DNA of 64,000 nucleotides from GCA-2748575 sp965222725 (GCA_965222725.1 OZ244969.1:2046001-2110000), one strand, 5' to 3'; shown: positions 54,657-63,411, counted from the stretch's first letter. Notes: generated by a model not told the origin, from the sequence alone. A program made the numbers and translations.

Positions 54657-55091
54657 ATGCCTGAGAGCTTTTTAACGGGCCATACTAAAGAACGATTAAG
54701 CTCAGAGCACCTGCTCTGGTTTCGACAATACCCACGATGCCGCTGAATAACAACCCTTGGCTGGACGCGATGGCATCATCATGTCAAAGACATCCGCCGT
54801 CCAGAAGCCTTGCCAGGAAAGCTCCAATAAACCCTGAACAGAAAAGTGATAGGCAAACGCTATCAAGCCGTTAGCAGTAATAATCCCCTGAATGGGTGCG
54901 GGGTTAAATAATGTGCAAATATTTGCTTGCCAAATGTCGGGATCCTGATATATAGATTCCCTTGTCTCCTCTGCACCCCGGCCACGACCCCGTGGGCCGC
55001 TTCCAGCACCATTTTACCGATGTTCGCGGGCATGCGCCCGGTAGAGGAGAGTTATGTTCAGGCATATCAACCCGTTATTACGAGGCATTTA
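54657..55091. other. Intergenic region; possible degraded ORF on the minus strand
   Basis: 435 bp between divergent genes. On the minus strand a frame from about 54990 down to a stop at 54702 reads as protein-like (with WQANICTLF, GLIAFAYHFSVQGLLEL and SWQGFWTADVFDMMM), but it lacks a clear start codon with ribosome site. It may be a remnant or a short gene with an unusual start. It also contains a small hairpin (AGAGCA...TGCTCT, near 54703) and AT-rich promoter-like sequence before 55000. Confidence 0.3.
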
Positions 55092-55757
55092 GTGGAACTA
55101 CTCAATACGCCGCTTGATGAGCAGCGTGGACAGCAGCAGCTGTTCGACACCATCGCCAGGGATTTGGTCGACAAAGGTTTCAGTATCACCCCCAATGCAT
55201 TACCACCGGAGCTGGCGCAGGGCTTGTGGGGACATGCCACCAACCTGGAAAACCAGCAGTTTGATCCGGCTGGCATTGGCAGGGAGCAGGATCAGACGCT
55301 TAACCGCTTTGTGCGAAGTGATGAAATTTGCTGGATTAATGGCGAAACTGACATCGGCAAGCGCTGGCTGGAATGGGCTCAGGCGCTCCAGGCTTTCCTC
55401 AATCGCCGTCTCTATCTGGGTTTGTTCTCTTTCGAAAGTCATTTTGCCCATTACGGCGCCGGCGACTTCTACAAGCGCCACTACGATGCATTCCGTGGTG
55501 AAGCAAACAGGGTGTTATCTTTAGTGGTGTATCTCAATCCCGGCTGGCAGCCAAGCGATGGCGGCGAGCTGGTGCTGTACCGGGACGATACTGATCTGGA
55601 AGGCATCCGAGTAACCCCGGCGATGGGCACCGCGGTGGTGTTTCTGAGCGAGGATTTTCCCCATGAGGTGCTCCCAGCTCAGCGGGACCGCTATTCAATC
55701 GCCGGCTGGTTTCGCGTCAACACATCGACTGCGGCCAGGGTGGACCCACCGCGCTAG
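55092..55757 (+). CDS. 2-oxoglutarate/Fe(II)-dependent oxygenase (P4H-like)
   Basis: GTG 55092 with GAGG 8 nt upstream is the likeliest start; ATG 55032 would add 20 residues without a binding site. About 221 residues. The iron-binding facial triad is seen: HYDAF (HxD, ~132-134), HEVLPAQRDRYSIAGWF (distal His and Arg that holds 2-oxoglutarate). The mid-part LGLFSFESHFAHYGAGDFYKRHYDAF matches prolyl-hydroxylase-like enzymes (2OG-FeII_Oxy). Substrate unknown; a protein residue or small molecule are both possible. Confidence 0.82.
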   Translation: MELLNTPLDEQRGQQQLFDTIARDLVDKGFSITPNALPPELAQGLWGHATNLENQQFDPAGIGREQDQTLNRFVRSDEICWINGETDIGKRWLEWAQALQAFLNRRLYLGLFSFESHFAHYGAGDFYKRHYDAFRGEANRVLSLVVYLNPGWQPSDGGELVLYRDDTDLEGIRVTPAMGTAVVFLSEDFPHEVLPAQRDRYSIAGWFRVNTSTAARVDPPR

Positions 55758-55778
55758 CGTTTTTACCTGCTCGATCAT

Positions 55779-55804
55779 AGAGGCAGGACACGTATCCTGC
55801 CTCT
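55779..55804. other. Perfect 10-bp hairpin without T tract
   Basis: AGAGGCAGGA, loop cacgta, TCCTGCCTCT. It lies between the oxygenase and the Dps gene. No T run follows on either strand, so it is not a typical rho-independent terminator. It is followed within 12 bp by a micro-ORF with a strong ribosome site. Confidence 0.6.
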
Positions 55805-55815
55805 TCGGAGGGCTT

Positions 55816-55869
55816 ATGCTCTCAGTCATTATCCTTGCGCCGCTTTATTGGCTACTGTATAGCCCTTAG
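55816..55869 (+). CDS. Possible 17-residue hydrophobic micro-ORF
   Basis: GGAGGG lies 4 nt before ATG 55816, and the frame encodes MLSVIILAPLYWLLYSP then TAG: a single hydrophobic stretch. It overlaps the end of Dps on the other strand. Small hydrophobic peptides of this kind can be type I toxins or membrane micro-proteins, but chance is a real alternative. Confidence 0.3.
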   Translation: MLSVIILAPLYWLLYSP

Positions 55870-56319
55870 CATCCAGGCGGTTTTTTCGTGAACCCGCATT
55901 CTGTCTGATATTAAAGCGACAGAGGACTCGTCTTCCGCTGCCTGAGCAGCTTTCAGGGCCTCCCGGCAGGTTTTTACTACCTGCTCGTGACTGTGGGTCA
56001 GTATCAAGACCATTTCGGTAGCGCTGGGAACGCCCTCGCACTCTTTGATAGAGCTTAATTCAGCGAAAGCCCTGTAGGTGCCGGGCGCTGCCACTCCCAG
56101 AGTGCGTATTCGCTCTGCAATGTCATCCACTGCCACCGCCAGCTCGGTATAGTGCTCCTCGAACATCAGGTGCAGCTCCCGAAACTGCGGCCCGGTGACA
56201 TTCCAGTGAAAATTATGGGTTTGCAGATAGAGGGTGTAGGAATCCGCCAGCAGTATCTTCAGTTGTTCAGCGACTGCTTCCCGGTTCTCTTCGTTGATTC
56301 CAATATCAATATTGCTCAT
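55852..56319 (-). CDS. dps: Dps/ferritin-like DNA-protection protein
   Basis: 155 residues. Signature THNFHWNVTGPQFRELHLMFEEHYTELAVAVDDIAERIRTLG, giving the His, Asp and Glu ligands of the inter-subunit ferroxidase site. Dps forms a 12-mer that stores iron and protects DNA in oxidative stress. The N-terminus is short, lacking a Lys-rich tail, so DNA binding may be weak. Single gene, likely stress regulated; no operator is clear. Confidence 0.93.
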   Translation of the reverse strand: MSNIDIGINEENREAVAEQLKILLADSYTLYLQTHNFHWNVTGPQFRELHLMFEEHYTELAVAVDDIAERIRTLGVAAPGTYRAFAELSSIKECEGVPSATEMVLILTHSHEQVVKTCREALKAAQAAEDESSVALISDRMRVHEKTAWMLRAIQ

Positions 56320-56576
56320 GCTGACTCCTGTAAATTATAGATCTGGAGAGTAAAATTTACCGCTTTGGCCTTTAGTGGCCAATCTGTTATCAAAATAACA
56401 CTTTTAAGTTGGGTGGTATAATAGGATAAAATGATGCTGATGTTCTAAAAGAGTGAATGGCTTGTCTTTGTGCCACTGGTCTAGGCTTTTTGTGTAGGCT
56501 TGGATATCTTGTGAGTTCTGAAGAAAAGAGATATGCGTCACTGTCATGATGAAAAAAAACTATAAGAGAATTTAGT

Positions 56577-57689
56577 ATGAAGATTGTAATGGTGTCCAAT
56601 GAATTTCCGCCAAGTGTTGGTGGTGTTCAGACTCATGTTAAAGAGTTGTCGAGGGCGCTTATTAAGATGGGGCACGAGGTGTTAGTGATTGCCAAGGCTT
56701 CTGGTGAGGCACCAGAGGGGAGTAGCAAGTTGGGGCCAATAGAGGTGATTAGAGTAGACTTTCCTGGAAGCCACTTCTTCTACGATTTGAAGTTAAGAGC
56801 AAGGTTGAAAAAACTAATCAAAGATCGCGGGTTTGATTTGATACATGTCCATGGTATGCGGCCTCTCAATGCTACTCGAAATTGTGGTGTTCCTGTGGTG
56901 TTTACCAATCACACTTCCTCGTTTCTCCGAAGAGCCAAGAAGGGAGCTAAAACCTTAAAGAAGATGCACAGTCAGCTTAAACATTTGGATTGTGTGGTTG
57001 CGCCCAGCGATGAACTTGTCCAAGCAACAAGAATAACCGGGTATTCCGGGCCTGTTAAGTTTATCTCTAATGGAGTTGATGTTGATGTATTCGAGATGCA
57101 AGAGAGTAATATCCGAACAACTTTGGGGATACCTGAAAACGCATTTGTGGCGGTCCTTGCAAGGAGGCTTGTAGAAAAGAATGGGGTGCTATATTTTGCA
57201 AAAGCCTTGGCAATGAGTGAGTTGTCTGACCTTCATGTTATTCTGGCGGGAGATGGCGAAGATAGGGCGGGTTTTGAAAATATACTTCGTGGTACTGATA
57301 TTGAACATAGAGTCCACTATCTTGGGGCTGTTCCGAACTCCCAGATGCCTTTGATTTATTCTTCAGGAAACGTGTCAGTGTTACCTTCGTTAATGGAGGC
57401 CACCAGTATTGCCGGCTTGGAGGCAATGGCTTGTGGTTTGCCGGTAATAGGTACCAAGGTTGGTGGAATCCCCGTGATTCTGGATGATGGCGTTACCGGC
57501 TTTCTTGTTGATCCTATGTCCCCCGAAGCCATTGCCGAACGACTAACTTACCTTTACAACAACAGAAGTGTTACGGAAAGAATGGGGCAGGCGGCGAGAA
57601 GAAAAGTGGAAGAGGAATTCTCGTGGGATCGTATTGCATCTGAAACGCTTGATTTGTACCGAAGTGTAAGTGATGGTTATGGATTTTAA
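56577..57689 (+). CDS. Glycosyltransferase family 4
   Basis: 370 residues: MKIVMVSNEFPPSVGGVQTHVKELSRALIKMGHEV (N-terminal Gly-rich loop), then FVAVLARRLVEKNGVLYFAKAL and SLMEATSIAGLEAMACGLPVIGTKVGGIPVI (EX7E). The DNA is AT-richer than the flanks, as in rmlC which follows 81 bp later. This implies later acquisition of a surface-glycan segment. Confidence 0.9.
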   Translation: MKIVMVSNEFPPSVGGVQTHVKELSRALIKMGHEVLVIAKASGEAPEGSSKLGPIEVIRVDFPGSHFFYDLKLRARLKKLIKDRGFDLIHVHGMRPLNATRNCGVPVVFTNHTSSFLRRAKKGAKTLKKMHSQLKHLDCVVAPSDELVQATRITGYSGPVKFISNGVDVDVFEMQESNIRTTLGIPENAFVAVLARRLVEKNGVLYFAKALAMSELSDLHVILAGDGEDRAGFENILRGTDIEHRVHYLGAVPNSQMPLIYSSGNVSVLPSLMEATSIAGLEAMACGLPVIGTKVGGIPVILDDGVTGFLVDPMSPEAIAERLTYLYNNRSVTERMGQAARRKVEEEFSWDRIASETLDLYRSVSDGYGF

Positions 57690-57770
57690 TTTTAAGGTGA
57701 GGGCGGCTAAATGTTAGTTTGGCGGTAGTGGTTTTTGTAAGCCTCTCCAGTATTTATAAGGGAATGCCTT

Positions 57771-58319
57771 ATGAGGATGCATGCAACAAATATTTCAGAT
57801 GTGTTCTATTACTATGAGAATTTGATTTCAGATGATAGGGGGTTTTTTGCTGAGGTTTATAGAAGTTCTTGGTTTTCTCAGGCAGGAATAGACGCTGGTT
57901 TTCCACAGGAGAATCACTGCATGAGCAAGCCGAATGTAATGCGTGGCTTACATTATCAAATCGATCAGCCTCAGGGTAAGTTGGTAAGAGTTATTGCTGG
58001 TGAAGTCTACGATGTTGCGGTAGATCTGAGGCGAAGCTCTCCTACTTTTGGGCAATGGGTTGGTGAATATTTGTCGGCAGAAAATAGAAAAACTATTTGG
58101 ATTCCTCCAGGTTTTGCTCATGGGTATTACGTGGTTGCTGGTCCCGCAGAGCTGCTTTACAAGTGTACAGCTTATTATGCACCAGAACACGAAAGAACCC
58201 TGATGTGGAATGACTCCACGGTTGGGGTTGCCTGGCCAATAGGACCAGACGAATCACCCTTGTTATCCGAAAAGGATAAAAATGGGCTTGGCTTCGATCA
58301 GCTGGAAGTCTTTGACTAG
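57771..58319 (+). CDS. rmlC: dTDP-4-dehydrorhamnose 3,5-epimerase
   Basis: 182 residues from ATG 57771 with AAGGGA upstream. Cupin enzyme: DRGFFAEVYR near the start, VMRGLHYQIDQPQGKLVRVIAGEVYDVAVDLR (~55-86, with catalytic His) and IPPGFAHGYYVV (metal/substrate loop). It epimerises the keto sugar in dTDP-L-rhamnose synthesis. Its partner rmlD follows 9 bp later; rmlA and rmlB are not in the window and must lie elsewhere, or another route supplies the precursor. Confidence 0.93.
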   Translation: MRMHATNISDVFYYYENLISDDRGFFAEVYRSSWFSQAGIDAGFPQENHCMSKPNVMRGLHYQIDQPQGKLVRVIAGEVYDVAVDLRRSSPTFGQWVGEYLSAENRKTIWIPPGFAHGYYVVAGPAELLYKCTAYYAPEHERTLMWNDSTVGVAWPIGPDESPLLSEKDKNGLGFDQLEVFD

Positions 58320-58328
58320 GACGTCGTG

Positions 58329-59225
58329 ATGAAGAAAGTATTGCTCACCGGTTCCAGAGGGCAGCTAGGCAGAACCCTGGTAAATCAATTGGAAAGCTCA
58401 GAGTATATTGTCGCTGCTCATGATGTAGATACTCTGGATCTGCTGGATCGCAATGCTGTCTCTCAGTGCTTTACGCACTTCAGCCCTGAAGTGGTAATTA
58501 ACGCTGCGGCATATACGGCTGTTGATCTGGCCGAAAGTGAGCCGGATAAGGCGGATGCTATCAATCATGGTGTGGTTAAATATCTGGTGACTGAGTGCGT
58601 CAAGCATCGCGCCCGTCTGATACAGGTATCCACGGATTTTGTTTTTGATGGTCTCAGGAGTTTGCCGTATACGCCAGATGATGCTTGCGCCCCGCTCAAT
58701 GTTTACGGAAAAACCAAGCTTGAAGGTGAGCAGGCTGTATTGAATGAGACGCAATGCCAGGGTCTGGTTATTCGCACTGCCTGGTTGTACTCAGCCTTTG
58801 GAAATAACTTCGTCAGGACCATGCTACGCCTGATGGCCGAGCGCGACGAGTTAAAGATAGTTTGTGATCAGACAGGCACCCCAACCGCCGCGAGTGGCCT
58901 GGCGCAGCTTTTACTGAAAGCACTGGAACGCCCTGAGCTGACAGGTGTTTATCACTGGACAGACGCAGGCACTGCCAGCTGGTATGACTTTGCGGTGGCT
59001 ATTTATGAAGAGGCAACGGCATTGGGATTGTTGACCACGCCGGTGAACCTGATTCCCATTCCCACAAACGAATACCCGACTCCAGCCACCAGGCCCCATT
59101 ATAGTGTGCTTGATAAAACCGCAACTTACCGGGATTTTGCGCTGTCGCCCATGCACTGGCGCTGTCAGCTGAGGGCGGTGTTGCAAACCTTGAAAGAATG
59201 TAGCGAACAGGGTAATCAGGAGTGA
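58329..59225 (+). CDS. rmlD: dTDP-4-dehydrorhamnose reductase
   Basis: 298 residues from ATG 58329 (AGGA 8 nt upstream; an in-frame GTG lies 3 bp earlier). LLTGSRGQLGRTLVNQL is the NADPH-binding loop, and STDFVFDG...YGKTKLEGEQAV the SDR catalytic Thr/Tyr/Lys set. It makes dTDP-L-rhamnose. Co-transcribed with rmlC; the GST gene follows 3 bp after its stop. Confidence 0.94.
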   Translation: MKKVLLTGSRGQLGRTLVNQLESSEYIVAAHDVDTLDLLDRNAVSQCFTHFSPEVVINAAAYTAVDLAESEPDKADAINHGVVKYLVTECVKHRARLIQVSTDFVFDGLRSLPYTPDDACAPLNVYGKTKLEGEQAVLNETQCQGLVIRTAWLYSAFGNNFVRTMLRLMAERDELKIVCDQTGTPTAASGLAQLLLKALERPELTGVYHWTDAGTASWYDFAVAIYEEATALGLLTTPVNLIPIPTNEYPTPATRPHYSVLDKTATYRDFALSPMHWRCQLRAVLQTLKECSEQGNQE

Positions 59226-59228
59226 ATA

Positions 59229-59813
59229 ATGACAATGAAACTTTACGGTTCTTTGCCTTCCCCTTATGTGCGCAGGGTGAGAATGGCACTTGAGGGTATG
59301 GATTACGAATTTGTGCCAGTCAATGTGTATGATGATGCAACTCGCGCCAGGTTTTCGGCGGTGTCTCCCATTCGTAAATTGCCTGTGTTGATGGATGGCG
59401 ACACGGCAGTCTATGACTCTCACGTGATTATCGACTACCTTCTCGACAAACAGGGCAAAACCGCTCCTTCGGTTGAAGAGCAAAATCTTGTCAGTGCCAT
59501 AGACGGAGTGATGGACTCTTTGATCATTCTGTTTCTGGGTAAGCGCTCCGGCCTGGAAGTGGCTGACGACGTATTGTTGTTCAAGCTGCAACTCGAGCGA
59601 ATTCCCGTTGTGCTTCAGTGGCTGAATGAGCAGGCCCGGCAGGGCAAGTTCGATCAGTGGGGCATTGCCAGCAATGCCTTGATCTGCATGCTGGACTGGG
59701 CGGAATTCCGGGGTCTGTATGCGTTCGAGGACTATGATGCGCTGTTGAAGGCGCGGGAACGATTTTTTGATAAGCCGGTTGTGAAATCAACCTATCCGGA
59801 GAATCCGACCTAG
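59229..59813 (+). CDS. Glutathione S-transferase family protein
   Basis: 194 residues. Thioredoxin-like N-terminal domain (MKLYGSLPSPYVRRVRMALEGMDYEFVPVNV, then KLPVLMDGDTAVYDSHVIIDYL, the Ser of the gamma site being in YDSH) and a helical C-terminal domain. Starts 3 bp after rmlD, an operon join without obvious logic. The likely role is redox or xenobiotic handling, or a stringent-starvation-like protein. Confidence 0.85.
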   Translation: MTMKLYGSLPSPYVRRVRMALEGMDYEFVPVNVYDDATRARFSAVSPIRKLPVLMDGDTAVYDSHVIIDYLLDKQGKTAPSVEEQNLVSAIDGVMDSLIILFLGKRSGLEVADDVLLFKLQLERIPVVLQWLNEQARQGKFDQWGIASNALICMLDWAEFRGLYAFEDYDALLKARERFFDKPVVKSTYPENPT

Positions 59814-59902
59814 GACATTGTATCAATGATGCGAGTTATTAAAGTGATGAAGGGTTGGCTGTCATTTTAGCGATGAGGTTAGGTTTTTCTCTGACCTCAA
59901 AT

Positions 59903-59938
59903 GAAAACGCCCCCGCTGTTATCTGCCAGCGGGGGCGT
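59903..59938 (-). terminator. Rho-independent terminator of tmRNA
   Basis: ACGCCCCCGCTG (59907-59918) pairs perfectly with CAGCGGGGGCGT (59927-59938). Read on the minus strand the stem is followed by TTTT, placed 5 bp after the tmRNA 3' end. Confidence 0.9.
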
Positions 59939-59943
59939 CAATC

Positions 59944-60298
59944 TGGTGGAGGCGGCGGGAATCGAACCCGCGTCCGCCAGCACTCTGCCTGAGGATCTAC
60001 ATGCTTAGCTCTCTCTATTAATTTCGCGTTTAACGGCCCGAAAGAGCAGGATGTTAAACGCTAGCCTGTTAAGGTTTTAACAGCTTAGCGCCAGGCGCGC
60101 CTTGCTGCGATCTCGTGTAAATTTACCATCGAGGTCGGTCCACGAGCGAACCTATTCGATGGGCTAGCAGACTAAGCTGCTAGAGCGTAGTTATCGTCGT
60201 TTGCGACTATATTTTGTAACACTTGGAGTACGTGTGTTGTTACCCACACGGCATGCACCTGAGGTTTTGCAACCAACGTCGAAGCCAATGTCGCCCCC
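59944..60298 (-). ncRNA. ssrA: tmRNA (10Sa RNA)
   Basis: The minus strand begins GGGGGCGACATTGGCTTCGA and ends with a tRNA-like GGTTCGATTCCCGCCGCCTCCACCA; 5' GGGGGCG pairs with CGCCTCC. The tag frame (60204-60172) encodes ANDDNYALAA then TAG, the tag known from Pseudomonas. It frees stalled ribosomes with SmpB, which is encoded 1.0 kb upstream on the same strand. Confidence 0.97.
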
Positions 60299-60352
60299 AG
60301 ATAGTGTCAGTTTACAATATTGGGGTAGTAAAAGATATTTAAAGGGCAGGCC

Positions 60353-60940
60353 TTAAATAATTCTCTGACTGGCGGGTGCTTTGGGAAAGCGTTTTTTCTC
60401 CAGCCGGTAATAGGCCTCCATCATGTTCAGGTCCAGGCCGGCGGCAAGCCGCAAATCCAGAAGACTCTCGTCCAGGTAGGGCTCAAAATCGAAATTATCC
60501 AGCCGCGCCGGGCGGCAGATACTGCCGAGACGCACCGCATCCTTGAAAATGCTCACGTCCTCGTCGTCAAACCGGTAGATAGAAGGGTACAGGTGCTTGG
60601 CAATCTTGCAGAACAGGGTCTCCTCGGCGGTGGATACCTGATTGGTGCTCCCCATGGTAAAACCGATGACAAAGGCCTCGTCCTTGGATAGCAGGCCCCG
60701 CCCCAGCAAGATATGAATACAATCATGCTGCTTCAGTTCCACGGCGCCGTGGAACAGGGTCACCCCCGGAATGCGGTATTTGGGATTTTCCACCAGTTTG
60801 ACCAGTACAGGGATGTCCTCTGGCGGTGCCCCGAGCAGTGCCAGATTATCCAGGCATTCCCGCAGCGTGTACTGATCTTCCGGCCAGGGGATATGCCAGT
60901 CCCGGTAACTTTTCACCACTGGCAGCGGTTTGTTGCCCAT
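60353..60940 (-). CDS. Coq4-like helical protein
   Basis: 195 residues, helical, no signal peptide. LKQHDCIHILLGRGLLSKDEAFVIGFTMGS contains HDxxH and a downstream Glu, the Zn-binding pattern of Coq4 proteins, which act in ubiquinone synthesis. The rest shows no ubiquinone-operon link. Translation is coupled to SugE (starts 1 bp after its stop). Assignment is from the motif only. Confidence 0.55.
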   Translation of the reverse strand: MGNKPLPVVKSYRDWHIPWPEDQYTLRECLDNLALLGAPPEDIPVLVKLVENPKYRIPGVTLFHGAVELKQHDCIHILLGRGLLSKDEAFVIGFTMGSTNQVSTAEETLFCKIAKHLYPSIYRFDDEDVSIFKDAVRLGSICRPARLDNFDFEPYLDESLLDLRLAAGLDLNMMEAYYRLEKKRFPKAPASQRII

Positions 60941-60941
60941 A

Positions 60942-61262
60942 TCAGCCTCCTGAGGAGAGTTTCAGTCCGACAACCCCGGTAATAATGAGACAGATAAAGA
61001 ATATCCTGAAAAACGTGACAGGATCATTTAGGAAAACCATACCCAGAATGGCCACCCCGGCGGCGCCAAATCCGGTCCAGATGCTGTAAGCGGTGCCCAG
61101 GGGAATCCCTTTCAGGCTGTAGGCCAGCAGAATCACGCTGGCGGGTGCCGTTACGGCAAAAATCAGAGTGGGGATCAGTTGCGTAAACTGTTGGGAGTAT
61201 TTCAGTGCGATTGCCCAGGCCACTTCCATCAGCCCGGCAAGGAACAGGTAAACCCATGCCAT
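60942..61262 (-). CDS. sugE: SMR transporter, SugE/Gdx guanidinium exporter type
   Basis: 106 residues, four TM helices. Glu13 (FLAGLMEVAWAIALKYS) is the proton/substrate site, and IPLGTAYSIWTGFGAAG matches the SugE/Gdx subgroup rather than EmrE. Gdx members export guanidinium in exchange for protons. GAGGG lies before the ATG. I see no guanidine riboswitch in the 80 bp upstream. Confidence 0.9.
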   Translation of the reverse strand: MAWVYLFLAGLMEVAWAIALKYSQQFTQLIPTLIFAVTAPASVILLAYSLKGIPLGTAYSIWTGFGAAGVAILGMVFLNDPVTFFRIFFICLIITGVVGLKLSSGG

Positions 61263-61342
61263 TGCGGTGCCCTCGAATCAGGGTAAATGTCTACCTGTCA
61301 GTATATCTGCAATTCAGGATCAGGTAGCCAAAGCAAGCTAGC

Positions 61343-61819
61343 TTAGTTTTGCCGCAACAGGCGCTGCTTTTCCCGGTTCCAGTCCCGTTCCTTCTCGGTA
61401 GCCCGTTTGTCGTGCAGCTTCTTGCCCTTGGCCAGGGCCACTTCACATTTCACCAGGCCTCGTTTCCAGTAAAGCTTCAGGGGCACACAGGTCAGGCCTT
61501 TTTTGGCCACAGAGCCAAAGAGAACCCCCAGCTCCCGGCGGTGCAGCAGCAGCTTGCGGGTGCGCAGCGGGTCGGGGTTGATATGGGTGGATGCCGTCTG
61601 CAACGGCGAAATATGGCAACCGAACAGAAAGGCCTCGCCGTCCCGCATCAGTACATAGGCTTCACTGAGGTTCACCTTGCCTTCCCGCAGGCTTTTTACT
61701 TCCCAGCCTTCCAGGGCAACCCCGGCTTCAAAGGTTTCCTCAATAAAAAACTCGTGTCTGGCACGTTTGTTCAGCGCTATGGTGGAGCCGCTGTTTTTGG
61801 CTTTCTGCTTTCCTGACAT
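61343..61819 (-). CDS. smpB: SsrA-binding protein
   Basis: 158 residues: NKRARHEFFIEETFEAGVALEGWEVKSLREGKVNLSEAYV... and VGSVAKKGLTCVPLKLYWKRGLVKCEVALAKGKKLHDKR (basic tail), both standard SmpB. It binds tmRNA and guides it to stalled ribosomes. ssrA lies 1.0 kb downstream on the same strand. Confidence 0.97.
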   Translation of the reverse strand: MSGKQKAKNSGSTIALNKRARHEFFIEETFEAGVALEGWEVKSLREGKVNLSEAYVLMRDGEAFLFGCHISPLQTASTHINPDPLRTRKLLLHRRELGVLFGSVAKKGLTCVPLKLYWKRGLVKCEVALAKGKKLHDKRATEKERDWNREKQRLLRQN

Positions 61820-61987
61820 GAATCCCTACGTGATAAATCAGTGACTTGGAAACAGGCAATTATAGGGCCTAAGCGCCTCAAAGCCCATGGGCTCCCTTGA
61901 GGTGGGGATCAAAACAGGCCAAAATTAGCCACAATTTTAAGACCTTGGGGTGCAGGCGGCAGCCGCCGGATAATAATAGGAAGTGTT

Positions 61988-63409
61988 ATGGCTGAAAAAC
62001 AATCGATTCACGGTACCTGGGAGCGACGCTGGACCTTTATTCTGGCCGCCACGGGATCGGCGGTGGGTTTGGGGAATATCTGGAAGTTTCCCTACATGAC
62101 CGGCGAAAACGGTGGTGGGGCCTTTGTGCTGATCTATCTGGTGTTCATTGCGGCCATTGGTATACCGGTAATGCTGGCCGAAATCATGCTGGGCCGTCGT
62201 GGCCGTCACAGTCCGATCAATACCATGCGCACCCTGGCCCGGGAGGAGGATGCCAGCAAATTCTGGTCAGGCATTGGCTGGCTCGGTGCCTTGTCCGGCA
62301 TCCTGATCCTGTCGTTTTACAGTGTCATTGCCGGCTGGGCGTTTGCCTATGTTTTTAAAATACTGACCGGAGGCTTGCTGGCCGAGGCAGACATACCTGC
62401 CCAGTTCGGTGATTTCGTTGCTGATCCGGTCATGAATATTCTGTGGCACTCGGCCTTTATGTTGCTGGTTATCGTGGTGGTGGCCCGGGGAATTCACAAA
62501 GGCCTGGAAATGGCGGTGCGCATTCTGATGCCGGTCCTGTTTCTGATGCTGCTGGGGCTGCTGGTATACGCCATTATTAATGGTTCTTTTGCCGAGGCGG
62601 CAGCCTTTATGTTCCGGTTTGATCCCGGCAAGCTTACTGCCGATGCCATTCTGTCGGCACTGGGGCATTCGTTCTTTACCCTGAGTCTGGGTATGGGGGC
62701 CATCATGGCCTATGGCGCCTATATGGCGCGCGGTGAGTCGCTGGGCAAAACAGTGGTCACTATCGGTATTCTGGATACCGGGGTGGCCATAGTGGCCGGC
62801 CTGGTGATTTTCTCCATCGTGTTTGCCAACGGGCTGGATCCTGCTGCCGGACCTTCCCTGATGTTCCAGACCTTGCCAGTGGCCTTCAGCCAGATGCCGG
62901 GCGGTGTGGTTCTGGGTGGAATCTTCTTTGTGCTGATTGTGTTTGCCGCCTGGAGTTCGGCCATTTCCCTGGCGGAGCCGACAGTGGCCTGGGCGGTGGA
63001 ATCTACCAATATGAACCGTATTACGGCCACGCTGGTTGTGTGTCTGCCCACCTGGTTGTTGGGCATGGCCTGTGCGCTTTCCCTGAATGCCTGGTCTGAT
63101 ATTACGATTCTGGGATCGGGTATTCTGGACTTTCTGGACAAGCTCACCACCAATGTGATGCTGCCTTTGGGTGGCATGCTGATTGCCATTTTCACCGGCT
63201 GGATCATGCGTCGTTCCATTGTTACCAAAGAAGTGAAGATGAAAAATTTCGCCCTGTTTAACGTGTGGGTGGTGATGGTGCGTATCGTTGCCCCCATCGG
63301 CATTGCCATCGTGATGTACAACTCCCTGAGCGGCTGGATTTCGGACATTTCCGCACAGGATAAAGAGCAGGCAGCAGTGGTTGTATCACGCCAGCCTGAG
63401 GTGGTTTGA
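61988..63409 (+). CDS. Sodium:neurotransmitter symporter family transporter
   Basis: 473 residues with about 11 TM helices. TGSAVGLGNIWKFPYMTGENGGGAFV is the NSS/SNF signature (TM1, Na+ site). ILSFYSVIAGWAFAYVF is TM3 and AHSFFTLSLGMGAIMAYGAYM type sequence marks TM6. Members carry amino acids with Na+. It overlaps or touches RnfH by 3 bp; a cluster without obvious function link. Confidence 0.92.
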   Translation: MAEKQSIHGTWERRWTFILAATGSAVGLGNIWKFPYMTGENGGGAFVLIYLVFIAAIGIPVMLAEIMLGRRGRHSPINTMRTLAREEDASKFWSGIGWLGALSGILILSFYSVIAGWAFAYVFKILTGGLLAEADIPAQFGDFVADPVMNILWHSAFMLLVIVVVARGIHKGLEMAVRILMPVLFLMLLGLLVYAIINGSFAEAAAFMFRFDPGKLTADAILSALGHSFFTLSLGMGAIMAYGAYMARGESLGKTVVTIGILDTGVAIVAGLVIFSIVFANGLDPAAGPSLMFQTLPVAFSQMPGGVVLGGIFFVLIVFAAWSSAISLAEPTVAWAVESTNMNRITATLVVCLPTWLLGMACALSLNAWSDITILGSGILDFLDKLTTNVMLPLGGMLIAIFTGWIMRRSIVTKEVKMKNFALFNVWVVMVRIVAPIGIAIVMYNSLSGWISDISAQDKEQAAVVVSRQPEVV

Positions 63410-63411
63410 TC

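Noticed and set aside
55779..55804. Rho-independent terminator between the oxygenase and dps
   Set aside because: Stem is perfect but no T run follows on either strand, so listed only as a hairpin.
59944..60298. tRNA gene at the GGTTCGATTCC sequence
   Set aside because: The tRNA-like end belongs to tmRNA: the 5' GGGGGCGACA and the tag-coding frame are present and the arms are split by ~300 nt.
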